A DNA stretch of 64,000 nt from Candidatus Defluviibacillus avedoerensis (lineage in GTDB: Bacteria; Pseudomonadota; Gammaproteobacteria; Burkholderiales; Burkholderiaceae_C), in the NCBI GenBank assembly GCA_016703665.1, contig JADJBS010000020.1:310001-374000 (forward strand), read 5' to 3'. Each line of letters opens with the position of its first letter. Positions within the stretch are counted from its first letter, which is position 1. The notes beneath the pieces were generated by a model. The model saw only the letters and a list, made by a program, of their open reading frames with translations, was not told the DNA's origin and made no database searches. This document shows, in pieces, positions 28,285-37,514 of the stretch. The translations under genes and the position numbers were made by a program.

Positions 28285-29348
28285 TCAGCCCAGTGCAGTC
28301 AGTACCGCCTGGGTCACTTGCACTGTAGTGGCTTTGCCCCCCAGGTCACCCGTGTGCAAACCCGGATTCGCGGTAATTTTTTCAATCGCCTGCATCAAGC
28401 GCGCAGCCGCAGAAGCCTCGCCAATGTGCTCCAGCAACATGACGCAGCTCCAGAAGGTGCCAATGGGATTGGCCAGTCCCTTACCCATGATGTCAAAAGC
28501 CGAGCCGTGGATGGGCTCAAACATGCTGGGGTAGCGGCGCTCGGGGTCAATATTGCCCGTGGGGGCAATGCCAAGGCTACCGGCCAGCGCAGCTGCCAGG
28601 TCGCTCAAAATATCGGCGTGCAGGTTGGTCGCCACCAGCGTGTCCAAGCTAGCCGGGCGGTTCACCATGCGGGCAGTGGCGGCGTCCACCAGTTCCTTGT
28701 CCCAGCGCACATCGGGGAATTCCTTGCTGATCTGCACAGCAATCTCGTCCCACATCACCATGGCGTGACGCTGGGCGTTCGACTTGGTCACCACGGTCAG
28801 CAACTTGCGCGGGCGGCTTTGCGCCAATTTGAAGGCGTAACGCAGAATGCGCTCCACCCCTACACGGGTCATGATGGATACATCCGTGGCGGCCTCGATC
28901 GGGTGACCCTGGTGCACCCGCCCACCCACACCCGAATATTCGCCTTCGGAGTTCTCTCGCACAATGACCCAGTCCAGGTCTTCGGGCTGGCAGCGCTTGA
29001 GTGGACCATCTATGCCTGGCAGGATGCGCGTGGGGCGCACATTGGCGTACTGGTCAAAGCCCTGGCAGATCTTCAGTCGCAAACCCCAGAGGGTGACATG
29101 GTCGGGTATGTGGGGGTCCCCCGCCGAACCAAACAGGATCGCGTCCTTGTGGCGCAAAGCGTCCAGCCCATCAGCGGGCATCATCACGCCATGCTGGCGG
29201 TAGTAGTCACCACCCCAATCAAAGCTTTCAAAATCAAAGGCAAAGCTGCCATCTGCGATGGCCAGTGCGGCCAGCACCTGCTGACCAGCGGGCACGACCT
29301 CTTTGCCAATGCCGTCACCAGGAATGTGGCAATGCGATAAGTCTTCAT
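28285..29348 (-). pseudogene. Tartrate/isopropylmalate-type dehydrogenase with N-terminal frameshift
   Basis: The main frame (to a GTG at 29295, 336 residues) is a clear member of the isocitrate/isopropylmalate dehydrogenase family. It shows ENSEGEYSGVGGR near 115, the metal-site region WDKELVDAATARM and NLHADILSDLAAAL near 195-230, and FEPIHGSAFDIMGKG near 262. The tartrate dehydrogenase subgroup is favoured. The family N-terminus is also present: ATG at 29348 reads MKTYRIA, then one base is missing in CACATTCC near 29325, after which IPGDGIGKEVV continues in the main frame. Starting at the GTG would lose the nucleotide-binding first strand. Either a sequencing error or a recently broken gene. 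Confidence 0.82.
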
Positions 29349-29386
29349 GATGTGTTCCTTGTGATCAAGGCGGCTATTTTGACGCG

Positions 29387-30367
29387 TCAGGCCTGTGGCA
29401 CAAGAACCTGCGCCGCCAGATGGGTCAGCACAGCTGCCACGGCCTTACTGGCCTGCGTGAAGGGGCGTTGGCTGCTGGTGGCCAGCACCACATGCTGGCG
29501 AAAAACGCGTTCAGACAGCGGCACGGCGCAAAGTTCGCCATCACTCACCTCCTGCCTGACGGCATGGAAGGGCAATACGGTAACGCAGTCATGGTCCAGC
29601 ACCATGCGCTTGATCACCACGGAAGAGCTGCCCTCCATCACCAGCGAGAGCTTGAGACCTTGCGCCAAAGCCACCTCATCGAGCAAATTGCGAATGGCGT
29701 TGGGTGGAACCGGTAGCACCAAGCCCATGCGCCCCAGCACGGTGGCTGTGGTCTTGATGGGGAGTTCGGCTGCGGGACCATCGGTGTCTACGTCGCCATT
29801 GACCAGCAGGCGCAACAGCACTGCGCGTCGCCCCACCAAGCACAGCGGCGCGTCAAAGAGCCGCCGGTAACTGTTGCTGCCCTTGGCCCGGTAGCGGTTG
29901 AGCACAGCCAGGTCGATTCGCCCCTGGCTCAAGGCCACCTCCATGTCGCCGCTGTAGCCTTCTAGAACGCGCAGGCGAATCAAGGGATAGCGCTTGGCGA
30001 GTTCGCCAAACAATGCGCTGGAAAGGGGCCCCGCCACACCGGGCACCAGACCCAGCGTGACCAACCCGGCGGGCGTGCTGGCCATATCGCGCGAACGCTG
30101 CACCAAGTCCTGCGCCTGCTGGATGAGGCGTTCCACACGTGGCAGCAGATCCAGGGCTAAATCGGTCGCCGCCACGCCGCGCCCGGTGCGGTGAAACAGC
30201 GCGCCGCCCAGCGCACGCTCCAGCTCGCTCACCTGTCGGCTGACGGCAGACTGGGCCAGACCCAGCGCCGCACTGGCACCCGTCAGGCTGCCTGCATGCG
30301 CCACGGCCACCAAGGTGCGCAGCGACTTCAGGGTCAACAGTTCCACCGGGTCGGCTGGCGTGCTCAT
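29387..30367 (-). CDS. LysR-type transcriptional regulator
   Basis: A 326-residue regulator with an N-terminal winged helix (VELLTLKSLRTLVAVAHAGSLTGASAALGLAQSAVSRQVSELE) and an effector-binding domain from about residue 95. The ATG at 30367 is taken because the family start lies shortly before the helix-turn-helix. The gene diverges from the class III CoA-transferase gene with a 122-base gap between start codons, so it probably controls that cluster. It may also influence the dehydrogenase gene that follows it on the same strand, whose start is 38 bases downstream. Confidence 0.93.
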   Translation of the reverse strand: MSTPADPVELLTLKSLRTLVAVAHAGSLTGASAALGLAQSAVSRQVSELERALGGALFHRTGRGVAATDLALDLLPRVERLIQQAQDLVQRSRDMASTPAGLVTLGLVPGVAGPLSSALFGELAKRYPLIRLRVLEGYSGDMEVALSQGRIDLAVLNRYRAKGSNSYRRLFDAPLCLVGRRAVLLRLLVNGDVDTDGPAAELPIKTTATVLGRMGLVLPVPPNAIRNLLDEVALAQGLKLSLVMEGSSSVVIKRMVLDHDCVTVLPFHAVRQEVSDGELCAVPLSERVFRQHVVLATSSQRPFTQASKAVAAVLTHLAAQVLVPQA

Positions 30368-30489
30368 GACATCCTCATTTGCTCTTGCCATCTATTTTTG
30401 AGATATCTGCTTTGCATCAATCAGCTTGTTTCCATTGTAGACCCCGGCTACAGTGCAAACAGCACATATTCACACTGGAGACAAGCCCC

Positions 30490-31686
30490 ATGGCCGGACC
30501 CCTGACAGGTCTTAAGGTACTCGATATCGCCACCATCATTGCCGGGCCGTCTGCGGCAGCGTTGCTGGCAGATTACGGTGCCGATGTGGTCAAGCTTGAG
30601 CTACCCGGCGTGGGCGACGGCGCGCGGGGGTTTCCCCCATTCAAGGAAGGCAAGCCGCTCTGGTGGAAGGTTACCAACCGTGGCAAGCGATTTGTCACCC
30701 TGGATTTGCGCAAGCCCGAAGGCGCAGCACTGCTACTGCGCATGCTGCCCCAGTTCGATGTACTGATTGAAAACTTTCGGCCCGGCACGCTGGACAAGTG
30801 GGGGCTCGACAAAGCAGCCCTGTGGACAGCCCAGCCCAGTCTGGTGATCTTGCGTGCCACGGGGTTTGGCCAGACTGGCCCGTACAAACACCGCCCAGGT
30901 TTTGCCCGGGTGTTTGAGGCCATGGGCGGCCTGACCCATATCACCGGTGAGGCCGACGGCGAGCCCATGCACGCGGGCTACCCGGTGGCCGACAACGTGG
31001 GCGGACTGTTTGCCACCGTGGGCATCTTGGCGGCGCTGTGGGCACGCGCCAACAGGCCAGGCGCGCCCGGCGAGGAGATCGATTTATCGCTGACCGAGGC
31101 TACGCTCAAGCTGCTTGAATTTTTACCCATCGAGCACCAGCAACTGGGCAAAGTGCGCGAGCGCTCGGGCAATGCCAACCAGTATTCAGCTCCCGCTGCG
31201 GTGTACCGCACACGCGACGGACGCTGGGTGTCACTGGCAGGCAGCACCAACCCCCTGTTTGCCAACAATTGCCGCGCCATTGGGCGGCCTGATTTGGTCG
31301 CTGATCCTCGCTTTGCCAACAACGAGCAGCGCGTGGCACATGCCAAAGAACTCAACGCCTTGTTTGCCCACTGGTGCCTGGACCATGACCTATCTGAGGT
31401 ACTGGCAGCGTTTGACGCGGCCCATGGCACCATCGCCCCGATTTACGGCATTGACCAGATAGAAGCCGACCCTCACCTGAGCGCCCGCCAAGCCATTTGC
31501 GACGTGCCCGACGCCGACTTCGGCAGCGTGCGCATGGCGAACGTGGTGCCACGCTTTGCCAGCGCGCCGTGCCAGATTCAACACAGTGGCGGTGACATCG
31601 GGCGAGACAATGAAGCGTTTTTTGCCACAGACATGGGGCTGACCGCTGAGCACATCGCAGCCCTGCGCGCCGCGCACATCATTTGA
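30490..31686 (+). CDS. CaiB/BaiF (class III) CoA-transferase
   Basis: A 398-residue family III CoA-transferase beginning GPLTGLKVLDIATIIAGP. The catalytic aspartate lies in the usual position in FGQTGPYKHRPGFARVFEAMGGLTHIT, and the nucleotide-proximal DYGADVVKLE is present. It activates a carboxylic acid by moving CoA from a donor acyl-CoA. A GGAGACAAGCCCC ribosome site precedes the ATG at 30490; the longer frame back to 30379 has no such site. It is the first gene of an operon with acyl-CoA dehydrogenase, nitronate monooxygenase and a Bug receptor, i.e. uptake, CoA activation and oxidation of an unknown acid. Confidence 0.92.
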   Translation: MAGPLTGLKVLDIATIIAGPSAAALLADYGADVVKLELPGVGDGARGFPPFKEGKPLWWKVTNRGKRFVTLDLRKPEGAALLLRMLPQFDVLIENFRPGTLDKWGLDKAALWTAQPSLVILRATGFGQTGPYKHRPGFARVFEAMGGLTHITGEADGEPMHAGYPVADNVGGLFATVGILAALWARANRPGAPGEEIDLSLTEATLKLLEFLPIEHQQLGKVRERSGNANQYSAPAAVYRTRDGRWVSLAGSTNPLFANNCRAIGRPDLVADPRFANNEQRVAHAKELNALFAHWCLDHDLSEVLAAFDAAHGTIAPIYGIDQIEADPHLSARQAICDVPDADFGSVRMANVVPRFASAPCQIQHSGGDIGRDNEAFFATDMGLTAEHIAALRAAHII

Positions 31687-31705
31687 TCACTGAAAGAACG
31701 AGCCC

Positions 31706-32935
31706 ATGCCACTGAACCCCATTTCCCATCCGCTGGTGTCGCTGTCGCCTGCAGAAGCTGCCATGCTCGCCAAAGTGCGGGCACTGGTCGCTGAGCACAT
31801 TGGCCCACGCGCTGAAGCCGTTGGCCAGACTGACGAATTCGCCTGGGACAACTTCCGCTTGCTGGCGCGCGAAGGCATCGTTGCCACCGCGTTCCCACGG
31901 GAATACGGTGGCAGCAACGCCAGCATGCTGCTGCGGGTGCGCATCATCGAAGAACTGGCCGGCGCCTGCACCACATCAGCCTCGATCATCACAGGCACCG
32001 ATCTGTCGTCGCGGCCTATCGTTGCAGGTGCCTTGCCAAAGATTCAACAGGCGGTCATGCCCGATCTCGTCACAGGTGTCAGGCAATCGGCTTTTGCCCT
32101 CACCGAGCCTGGCGCGGGCAGTGATGTCGCCCGCTTGGCAACCGACTACGTGGTTCAGGCCGATGGCAGCTATCTGCTGAATGGGCACAAGAAGTTCATC
32201 ACCCGTGCCAACGTGGCAGACATGTTTGTCGCCGTGGCGCGCTTGAAGGATGGGCCCGAGGGGGCGCGCGGTTTGAGTGCATTTTTGGTGCCGCGCGCAG
32301 CCAAGGGCATCCAGATTTCGCCCATCATCCCTAAGATGGGCTGGAACGGCGTGCCCATCTGCATGGTGGACTTTGAGAATGTAGAAATCCCCGCAGACCA
32401 CCTGCTGGGCAAGGAAGGCCAGGGCATGGCCTTGGCGCAAGACACCTTGCTGCGCGCTCGCATAGGCCACGCTGCCATTGCACTTGGCCGCATGACGGGC
32501 GCATTGCAAATTGCCACCCAGTATGCGGGTCACCGCAAGGTGTTTGGCCACGCCATAGGCGACCACCAAGGCATTCAGTGGATGGTGGCCGACATGGCAG
32601 CCCAGATCGAAGCCGCCCGCTGCCTGGTGTACAGCACCGCTTTGCGCTATGACCGGGGCGACGCCGATGCACCAGTGCATGCGTCGATGGCCAAAATGCA
32701 TGCCACCGACCTGTGCATGCGCCTGGTGGTGGATTGCCTGCAACTGCTGGGCGGCAACGGCTACTTGAAGGCTTACCCGCTGGAGCGCTTCATGCGCGAC
32801 GCCAAGATGAACCAGATTGGCGAGGGAACCAGCGAGATTCACAAAAACCTGATCGGGCGGCATGTGCTGCGCATGGCGGCTGAAATGACACAACACCCCT
32901 GCCTCGATTTGGAACCTGACTTGTATGGCGCATGA
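31706..32935 (+). CDS. Acyl-CoA dehydrogenase family protein
   Basis: A FAD-dependent alpha/beta-unsaturating dehydrogenase of 409 residues. The first signature is FALTEPGAGSDVAR near 130 and the C-terminal catalytic region QLLGGNGYLKAYPLERFMRDAKMNQIGEGTSEIHKNLIGRHVL is near 350-390, with the glutamate of the GEGTSE stretch in its common place. It lies 19 bases after the CoA-transferase, so it should oxidise the acyl-CoA made by it. Chain specificity cannot be told. Confidence 0.92.
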   Translation: MPLNPISHPLVSLSPAEAAMLAKVRALVAEHIGPRAEAVGQTDEFAWDNFRLLAREGIVATAFPREYGGSNASMLLRVRIIEELAGACTTSASIITGTDLSSRPIVAGALPKIQQAVMPDLVTGVRQSAFALTEPGAGSDVARLATDYVVQADGSYLLNGHKKFITRANVADMFVAVARLKDGPEGARGLSAFLVPRAAKGIQISPIIPKMGWNGVPICMVDFENVEIPADHLLGKEGQGMALAQDTLLRARIGHAAIALGRMTGALQIATQYAGHRKVFGHAIGDHQGIQWMVADMAAQIEAARCLVYSTALRYDRGDADAPVHASMAKMHATDLCMRLVVDCLQLLGGNGYLKAYPLERFMRDAKMNQIGEGTSEIHKNLIGRHVLRMAAEMTQHPCLDLEPDLYGA

Positions 32936-32953
32936 ACGGCACAGCCGCAGCAC

Positions 32954-34054
32954 ATGAGCAACCCACACACACTGACCAACGCCCTGTGCCGTCGCCTCGG
33001 CATCCAGGTACCCATCTTCGGTTTGGCTCACAGCATTGAAGTGGCGGCGGCCATCTCGCGCGCTGGCGGCCTGGGCGTTTACGCAGCCGCACGCGACGGT
33101 CCGAACGAGCTGGCTGCCAAGCTGCGCGCCTTGCGCAGGCTTTGCCCCAACCACCCCGTGGCAGTGGATTTGCTGCTACCCACTTCTTTGCCCGGGAGCA
33201 ACACCCGCGCCTCTGTGGCTGCTGCGGTGCCGCCCGAGCATCAGAAATTTGTGCAAGGTCTGTTCAAGCGTTTTGGCGTCCCCCCGGCAACCCAGGGCAA
33301 CTTCTTCTCGCAGTACGTGCGCTCGCAAGACCTGTTTGAAGAGCAGCTGGAGGCCGTGGTGCAAAGCGATGTGCAGGTGTTTGCCGCTGGCGTGGGCACC
33401 CCACCTGCCGTGCTGGCACGGGCCAAGGCCGCAGGCCAGCACACCATTGCCCTGGTGGGCACGCCACGCCATGCTGAAAAGGCCATGGCGGCGGGCGTGG
33501 ACATCCTGGTGGCGCAAGGCTACGACGCGGGCGGCCACACGGGCCAGATCGGCACCTTCTCGCTGGTGCCGCAGATCGTTGCCTGTGCGGGGGGTCGCCC
33601 GGTGATTGCCGCTGGCGGCATTGGCGCCGGGGCACAGGTAGCAGCATCCTTTGCCCTGGGCGCACAGGGCGCCTGGCTGGGCACCTTGTGGCTGGGCACC
33701 CGCGAGCACGCCCTGCCCCCGGCCCTGGTCGCCAAGCTGATGGCAGCGGGCAGTGAGGACACGGTGATCACCCGCGCCCACAGTGGCAAACCATGCCGCG
33801 TGGTGCGCAGTGCGTTCTCAGATGCCTGGGCCGAGACAGGTGCCCCCGAGCCGCTGGACATGCCCTACCAACAAGCCCTGATCGGCGAACTGCTGGCAGC
33901 CGTAGAGCAGCACGAGGTGGCGCCCTTGCTGTACGAGGCCGCTGGGCAGAGCATTGCCTGGTTGACTAAGATTGAGCCGGTCGCCGAGGTGATGGCGCGG
34001 CTGGTCGCACAAACCGAAGCCACACTGGCATCTATGCGAGCTTTTCCTAACTGA
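32954..34054 (+). CDS. Nitronate monooxygenase family flavoprotein
   Basis: A 366-residue TIM-barrel FMN protein of the nitronate monooxygenase/enoyl-reductase-like family. It has PIFGLAHSIEVAAAISRAGGLGVY at the N-terminus, GYDAGGHTGQIGTFSLVPQ near 195 and PVIAAGGIGAGAQVAASFALGAQGAWLGT near 215-245, the phosphate-binding region. In this family enzymes oxidise alkyl nitronates, but many homologues act on other substrates, so the role in this acyl-CoA operon is not certain. It follows the acyl-CoA dehydrogenase by 18 bases. Confidence 0.86.
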   Translation: MSNPHTLTNALCRRLGIQVPIFGLAHSIEVAAAISRAGGLGVYAAARDGPNELAAKLRALRRLCPNHPVAVDLLLPTSLPGSNTRASVAAAVPPEHQKFVQGLFKRFGVPPATQGNFFSQYVRSQDLFEEQLEAVVQSDVQVFAAGVGTPPAVLARAKAAGQHTIALVGTPRHAEKAMAAGVDILVAQGYDAGGHTGQIGTFSLVPQIVACAGGRPVIAAGGIGAGAQVAASFALGAQGAWLGTLWLGTREHALPPALVAKLMAAGSEDTVITRAHSGKPCRVVRSAFSDAWAETGAPEPLDMPYQQALIGELLAAVEQHEVAPLLYEAAGQSIAWLTKIEPVAEVMARLVAQTEATLASMRAFPN

Positions 34055-34066
34055 GCAGGAGACACG

Positions 34067-35055
34067 ATGAAACGTCGCCAATTCCAAATCCATGCACTGG
34101 CATCTGTGCTGGCTTCCACCTTTGCCGACCTGGCGCTGGCAGCCGACGTGCCGCCCGGCCCCGGCGGCTACCCCGACCGCCCGGTGCGTGTGGTGGTGCC
34201 CTACCCTGCTGGCGGCGTGGTAGATGCTGTCATCCGTGCAGTGGTGGAGCCGCTGTCTGGCGACATGCCGCAACGCCTGCTCACCGAGAACCGCACCGGC
34301 GCTGATGGCCGCATCGGGCTGGACGCTGTCGCAAGGCAGCGCCCGACGGCTACACCCTGCTGGCGGCCACGCCCCTGCTGTCGGTAGGCGAGCATTTAAT
34401 GGCCGACATGAAGGGCAGATCGAAAGACTTTGTGGGTATTTGCGCCATTGCTGCTGCGCCTTCGGTATATGTCGTCACGGCGGGCCTGCCGGTCAAGTCA
34501 CTGGCAGAATTCGTCACCCTGGCCCTGAGCAAACCAGGCGAGCTGAACGCCGCCAACCCCGGTACGGGCAGCTCGATCCACCTGGGGCAAGAGCTGCTGT
34601 TTGAGCGCACCGGCATGAAGCTGACCAACGTCAATTACAAAGGGCAGCCGCCTTCGTTGATTGACCTTGGCTCAGGGCAAGTTCACTTTGCTTTGATATC
34701 GCAAAACCTGGCTTTGCCGCTGATACAAAACGGCAAGCTTCGTGCGCTGGCCGTGAACGCCAGCAAACGCACGCGCTCCTTGCCCGATGTGCCCACCCTT
34801 GCCGAGGTTGGCTTAGCCGACGCCCTGGTGCAATCGTGGTACGGCATCGCCGCGCCGGCCAAAACACCGCCAGCCATCGTGACCTATTTGAGCCAGCAGT
34901 TCCAGCGCGCCCTGGCCAAGCCCGAAATCCGCGCCAAGCTGGAGGCCATGGACGCCGACATCATGGCGCTGGACGGCCCTCGGTTTGATGCCTTGATCGA
35001 GAGCGAATTCCGCCGCTGGGGAGAGCTGATCCGCGCACGCAAGATCAGCATTTGA
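34067..35055 (+). pseudogene. Bug/TTT family receptor broken by one frameshift
   Basis: The first frame (34067-about 34331) carries a signal peptide (ending LALAAD) and YPDRPVRVVVPYPAGGVVDAVIRA. The second frame continues KAAPDGYTLLAATPLLSVGEHL and runs to 35055 with NPGTGSSIHLGQELLFERTG and LPDVPTLAEVGLAD. The two join at GTCGCAAGGCA, where one base is missing between VA and KAAPDG. Corrected, the protein is about 329 residues and normal for the family. It is the last gene of the CoA-transferase operon and would deliver its substrate. Sequencing error is possible. Confidence 0.85.
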
Positions 35056-35094
35056 CGCACTGCCCCGCTGAGCCGCTCGCCATTGCCTTCCCAG

Positions 35095-36261
35095 TCAATA
35101 CGACTTGGGCAAGCCCAACACTTTCTCGGCAATAAAGCACAGCACCAGCTGCGGACTGATGGGGGCGATGCGGGGGATCAGGCTCTCGCGCAAATATCGC
35201 TCTACGTGGTATTCCTTGGCATAGCCAAAGCCGCCGTGGGTCATCACGGCTTGCAGGCAGGCTTGGTAGCCGGCCTCTGCCCCCAGGTACTTGGCTGCAT
35301 TGGCCTCGGCGCCACAAGGCTGACCCCGGTCAAACAGATCGGCCGCTTTGTACATCATGAGGTTGGCGGCTTCGAGTTGCATCCAGCATTCGGCCAGGGG
35401 GTGCTGGATGCCCTGGTTCTGGCCAATGGGGCGCTCAAACACGACGCGCTCGTTGGCGTATTGGGTGGCACGCTTTAAGGCGGCTTTGCCCAGGCCAATG
35501 GCCTCAGCAGCAATCAGGATGCGCTCAGGGTTCATGCCATGCAGGATGTATTTAAAGCCCTTGCCTTCTTCGCCAATACGGTCTTCCACCGGCACGCGCA
35601 GGCCATCGATGAACACCTGGTTGCTGTCCACGCATTTGCGGCCCATCTTGTCGATCTCGCGCACCTCGACAAAGCGGTGGTCCAGGTCGGTATAAAAAAG
35701 GCTCAGGCCGTCGGTATGGTTTTTGACCTCTTCCACGGGCGTGGTGCGCGCGAGGATCAGCATTTTCTCGGCCACCTGTGCGGTTGATATCCAGACCTTG
35801 GCACCGTTGATGACGTAGTGGTCACCCTGGCGTTCTGCGCGGGTTTTAAGCTGGGTGGTGTTCAGGCCTGTGTTGGGTTCTGTCACTGCAAAGCAGGCTT
35901 TCTCTTTGCCAGACACCAAGGGCGGCAGCATGCGCTGTTTTTGCTCTGGCGTGCCAAAGATCACCACAGGGCTAAGGCCAAAGATGTTCATGTGCACGGC
36001 CGACGCGCCTGACATGCCCGCGCCCGATTCACTGATGGTCTGCATCATCAGCGCCGCATCGCTGATGCCAAGCCCCGCGCCGCCATATTCTTCAGGGATG
36101 CAGATGCCCAGCCAGCCCGAACCGGCCAGTGCGCGATGTAGTTCGACTGGAAAGCCGCCCTCCTTGTCTTTGGCCAGCCAGTAGTCGTCACCAAACTGGC
36201 CGCAGATTTTGGCAACCGCGTCGCGCAGGGAGATTTGATCGGGGGAGAGGTCGAAATTCAT
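35095..36261 (-). CDS. Acyl-CoA dehydrogenase family protein
   Basis: A 388-residue acyl-CoA dehydrogenase beginning NFDLSPDQISLRDAV. It has FAVTEPNTGLNTTQLKTRA near 125 and a C-terminal catalytic part (THGGFGYAKEYHVERYLRESLIPRIAP). The usual GEGT segment before the C-terminal helix is replaced by RIAPISPQLVLCFIAEKVLG, as in several divergent subfamilies. The ATG at 36261 begins the family domain; the frame extends upstream without support. It is convergent with the CoA-transferase operon and stands alone just outside the accessory block boundary repeat. Confidence 0.9.
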   Translation of the reverse strand: MNFDLSPDQISLRDAVAKICGQFGDDYWLAKDKEGGFPVELHRALAGSGWLGICIPEEYGGAGLGISDAALMMQTISESGAGMSGASAVHMNIFGLSPVVIFGTPEQKQRMLPPLVSGKEKACFAVTEPNTGLNTTQLKTRAERQGDHYVINGAKVWISTAQVAEKMLILARTTPVEEVKNHTDGLSLFYTDLDHRFVEVREIDKMGRKCVDSNQVFIDGLRVPVEDRIGEEGKGFKYILHGMNPERILIAAEAIGLGKAALKRATQYANERVVFERPIGQNQGIQHPLAECWMQLEAANLMMYKAADLFDRGQPCGAEANAAKYLGAEAGYQACLQAVMTHGGFGYAKEYHVERYLRESLIPRIAPISPQLVLCFIAEKVLGLPKSY

Positions 36262-36540
36262 GTCATGTCCATGGGTTGGATGTGTCGGAGATGCGCCCCA
36301 AGGCCGCATCCCAGTGCGGCACGCTCACGTCGTTTATCAGCTTTTTTGGCAATTAAAAACAGGATTTCGGCATTATCTATATGCATAGTTTGCTATGAAT
36401 ATAGGATTAAATTGGGGTTGCTAGATGTGTTGGGTGCTGAGGGTTCGTCTTATGCACGGTTCGGGGATTTTGGGTCTGGCAGATGATTTTCTCAGTTGCT
36501 GAGGCGACACACGGCGCCCGTTTGGCTGGCCTATGCGTGG
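36262..36540. other. Non-coding stretch upstream of acyl-CoA dehydrogenase
   Basis: An AT-rich piece around 36345-36420 probably holds the dehydrogenase promoter. The rest joins the boundary repeat copy A. I see no supported gene. Confidence 0.5.
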
Positions 36541-36720
36541 TCCGGCAGGCACACCAGGATGGTCATTCTCCGGCCACGGTCGCGAACGGCGTTGTGGGTG
36601 TGCGTGCCCCGTCAAGCGTATGCCACCGCCGTCACGCGCCGCCCCATAAGCTCGCGCGAATCGGCCTGCGCCTGACCAGCCCAGCATGCCCGCCTCAGTG
36701 GGGTGGTTGAGGGCAAACAT
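36541..36720 (-). repeat. Boundary repeat copy A (~180 bp, inverted relative to copy B)
   Basis: Read on the minus strand, this stretch matches the plus strand 46617-46795 at roughly 80-85% identity, including GGCGCAGGCCGATTCGCGCG and CGTGGCCGGAGAATG identical in both. Both copies could encode HPTxAGMxGWxGAGRFARxYG, but substitutions and length differences do not look like a conserved gene. The pair brackets about 9.9 kb of accessory DNA. Confidence 0.75.
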
Positions 36721-36928
36721 GGGAAGCGCTAGGGGTCGCGATGTTCGTTGAGGAGCCGATTTGCAGCGAGAGTGGACAGCAGCCAAGTGATGTTGCGCAA
36801 CGGGTTTGGGCCAATTCTGTTGAAAAACTCGATTTGAAACATGGCGCCAAGGGGCGCTGCCATCGGCAAGACGGGTTTTTGCTGTTGTGATTTTCGTTTT
36901 GTGCGGCGAGTGCGTTACGCCCTCTGTT

Positions 36929-37512
36929 TCAAGCGTTCATCAATCCTGATTTTTCATTCACTGGCATCAACCACTTTGCCATTCTTCGCAAATTCTGCGC
37001 AGTTGCCGCCAACAAGAACTCGTCTTGGGCTCCGCTCAGTCCACGCAGCCGCAATCTGTCTAGTTTCAGGATGCGCTTGAGATGGGCAAACAGCATTTCT
37101 ACCTTCTTGCGCTGTCGCCCAGATCTCTTAAACGCATCCGTTTCAGCGATCTTGCGTGCCGTGTCTCTTGCGTCTTCGTAGATGCTGCGTGTTACTTTGC
37201 GATGTGGCGTTTTAGGACAGCACTTCGACTTCTGTGGACAGGTTTCACAGTCTTTTGAGCTGGCTCGATACACGATGGTGTCGGCTTGCGTGATGTGGGT
37301 GCGTGGGTTCTTGAATGGTCGCCAATTGGATTTGGTGGCAATCCCTCCGGGCAGCGATATTCATTGGCTTTCTCATCCTAAACAAACGCGCCGCTGGAGA
37401 GTGTGTCATCTGTGCGCTGTGTCGTGTCCCATAGGCGCACATGGGGTTCGATCTGCTTCTCGTTAACCATCCAGTTGAGCATCGGTGCAGTGCCATACGC
37501 TGTGTCACCCAC
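36929..37512 (-). pseudogene. IS1182-like transposase, C-terminal part
   Basis: This is the continuation of the transposase after the nested insertion, reading VGDTAYGTAPMLNWM, then a TAG where tryptophan is expected (FV-stop-DEKANEYRCPEG). A frameshift follows before SNWRPFKNPRTHITQADTIVY-type sequence and the zinc-ribbon-like CETCPQKSKCCPKTP. The C-terminal QRKKVEMLFAHLKRILKLDRLRLRG carries the family glutamate motif. Not functional. Confidence 0.85.
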
Positions 37513-37514
37513 TA

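Noticed and set aside
28273..29340. A 355-codon plus-strand frame opposite the dehydrogenase gene
   Set aside because: Shadow of the dehydrogenase, which shows clear catalytic motifs.
31976..33154. A 392-codon minus-strand frame opposite acyl-CoA dehydrogenase and nitronate monooxygenase genes
   Set aside because: Shadow frame of two well-supported genes.
36421..36786. A 121-codon frame in boundary repeat A
   Set aside because: Copy B keeps only part of the same frame with length changes; it is better described as a repeat than a gene.
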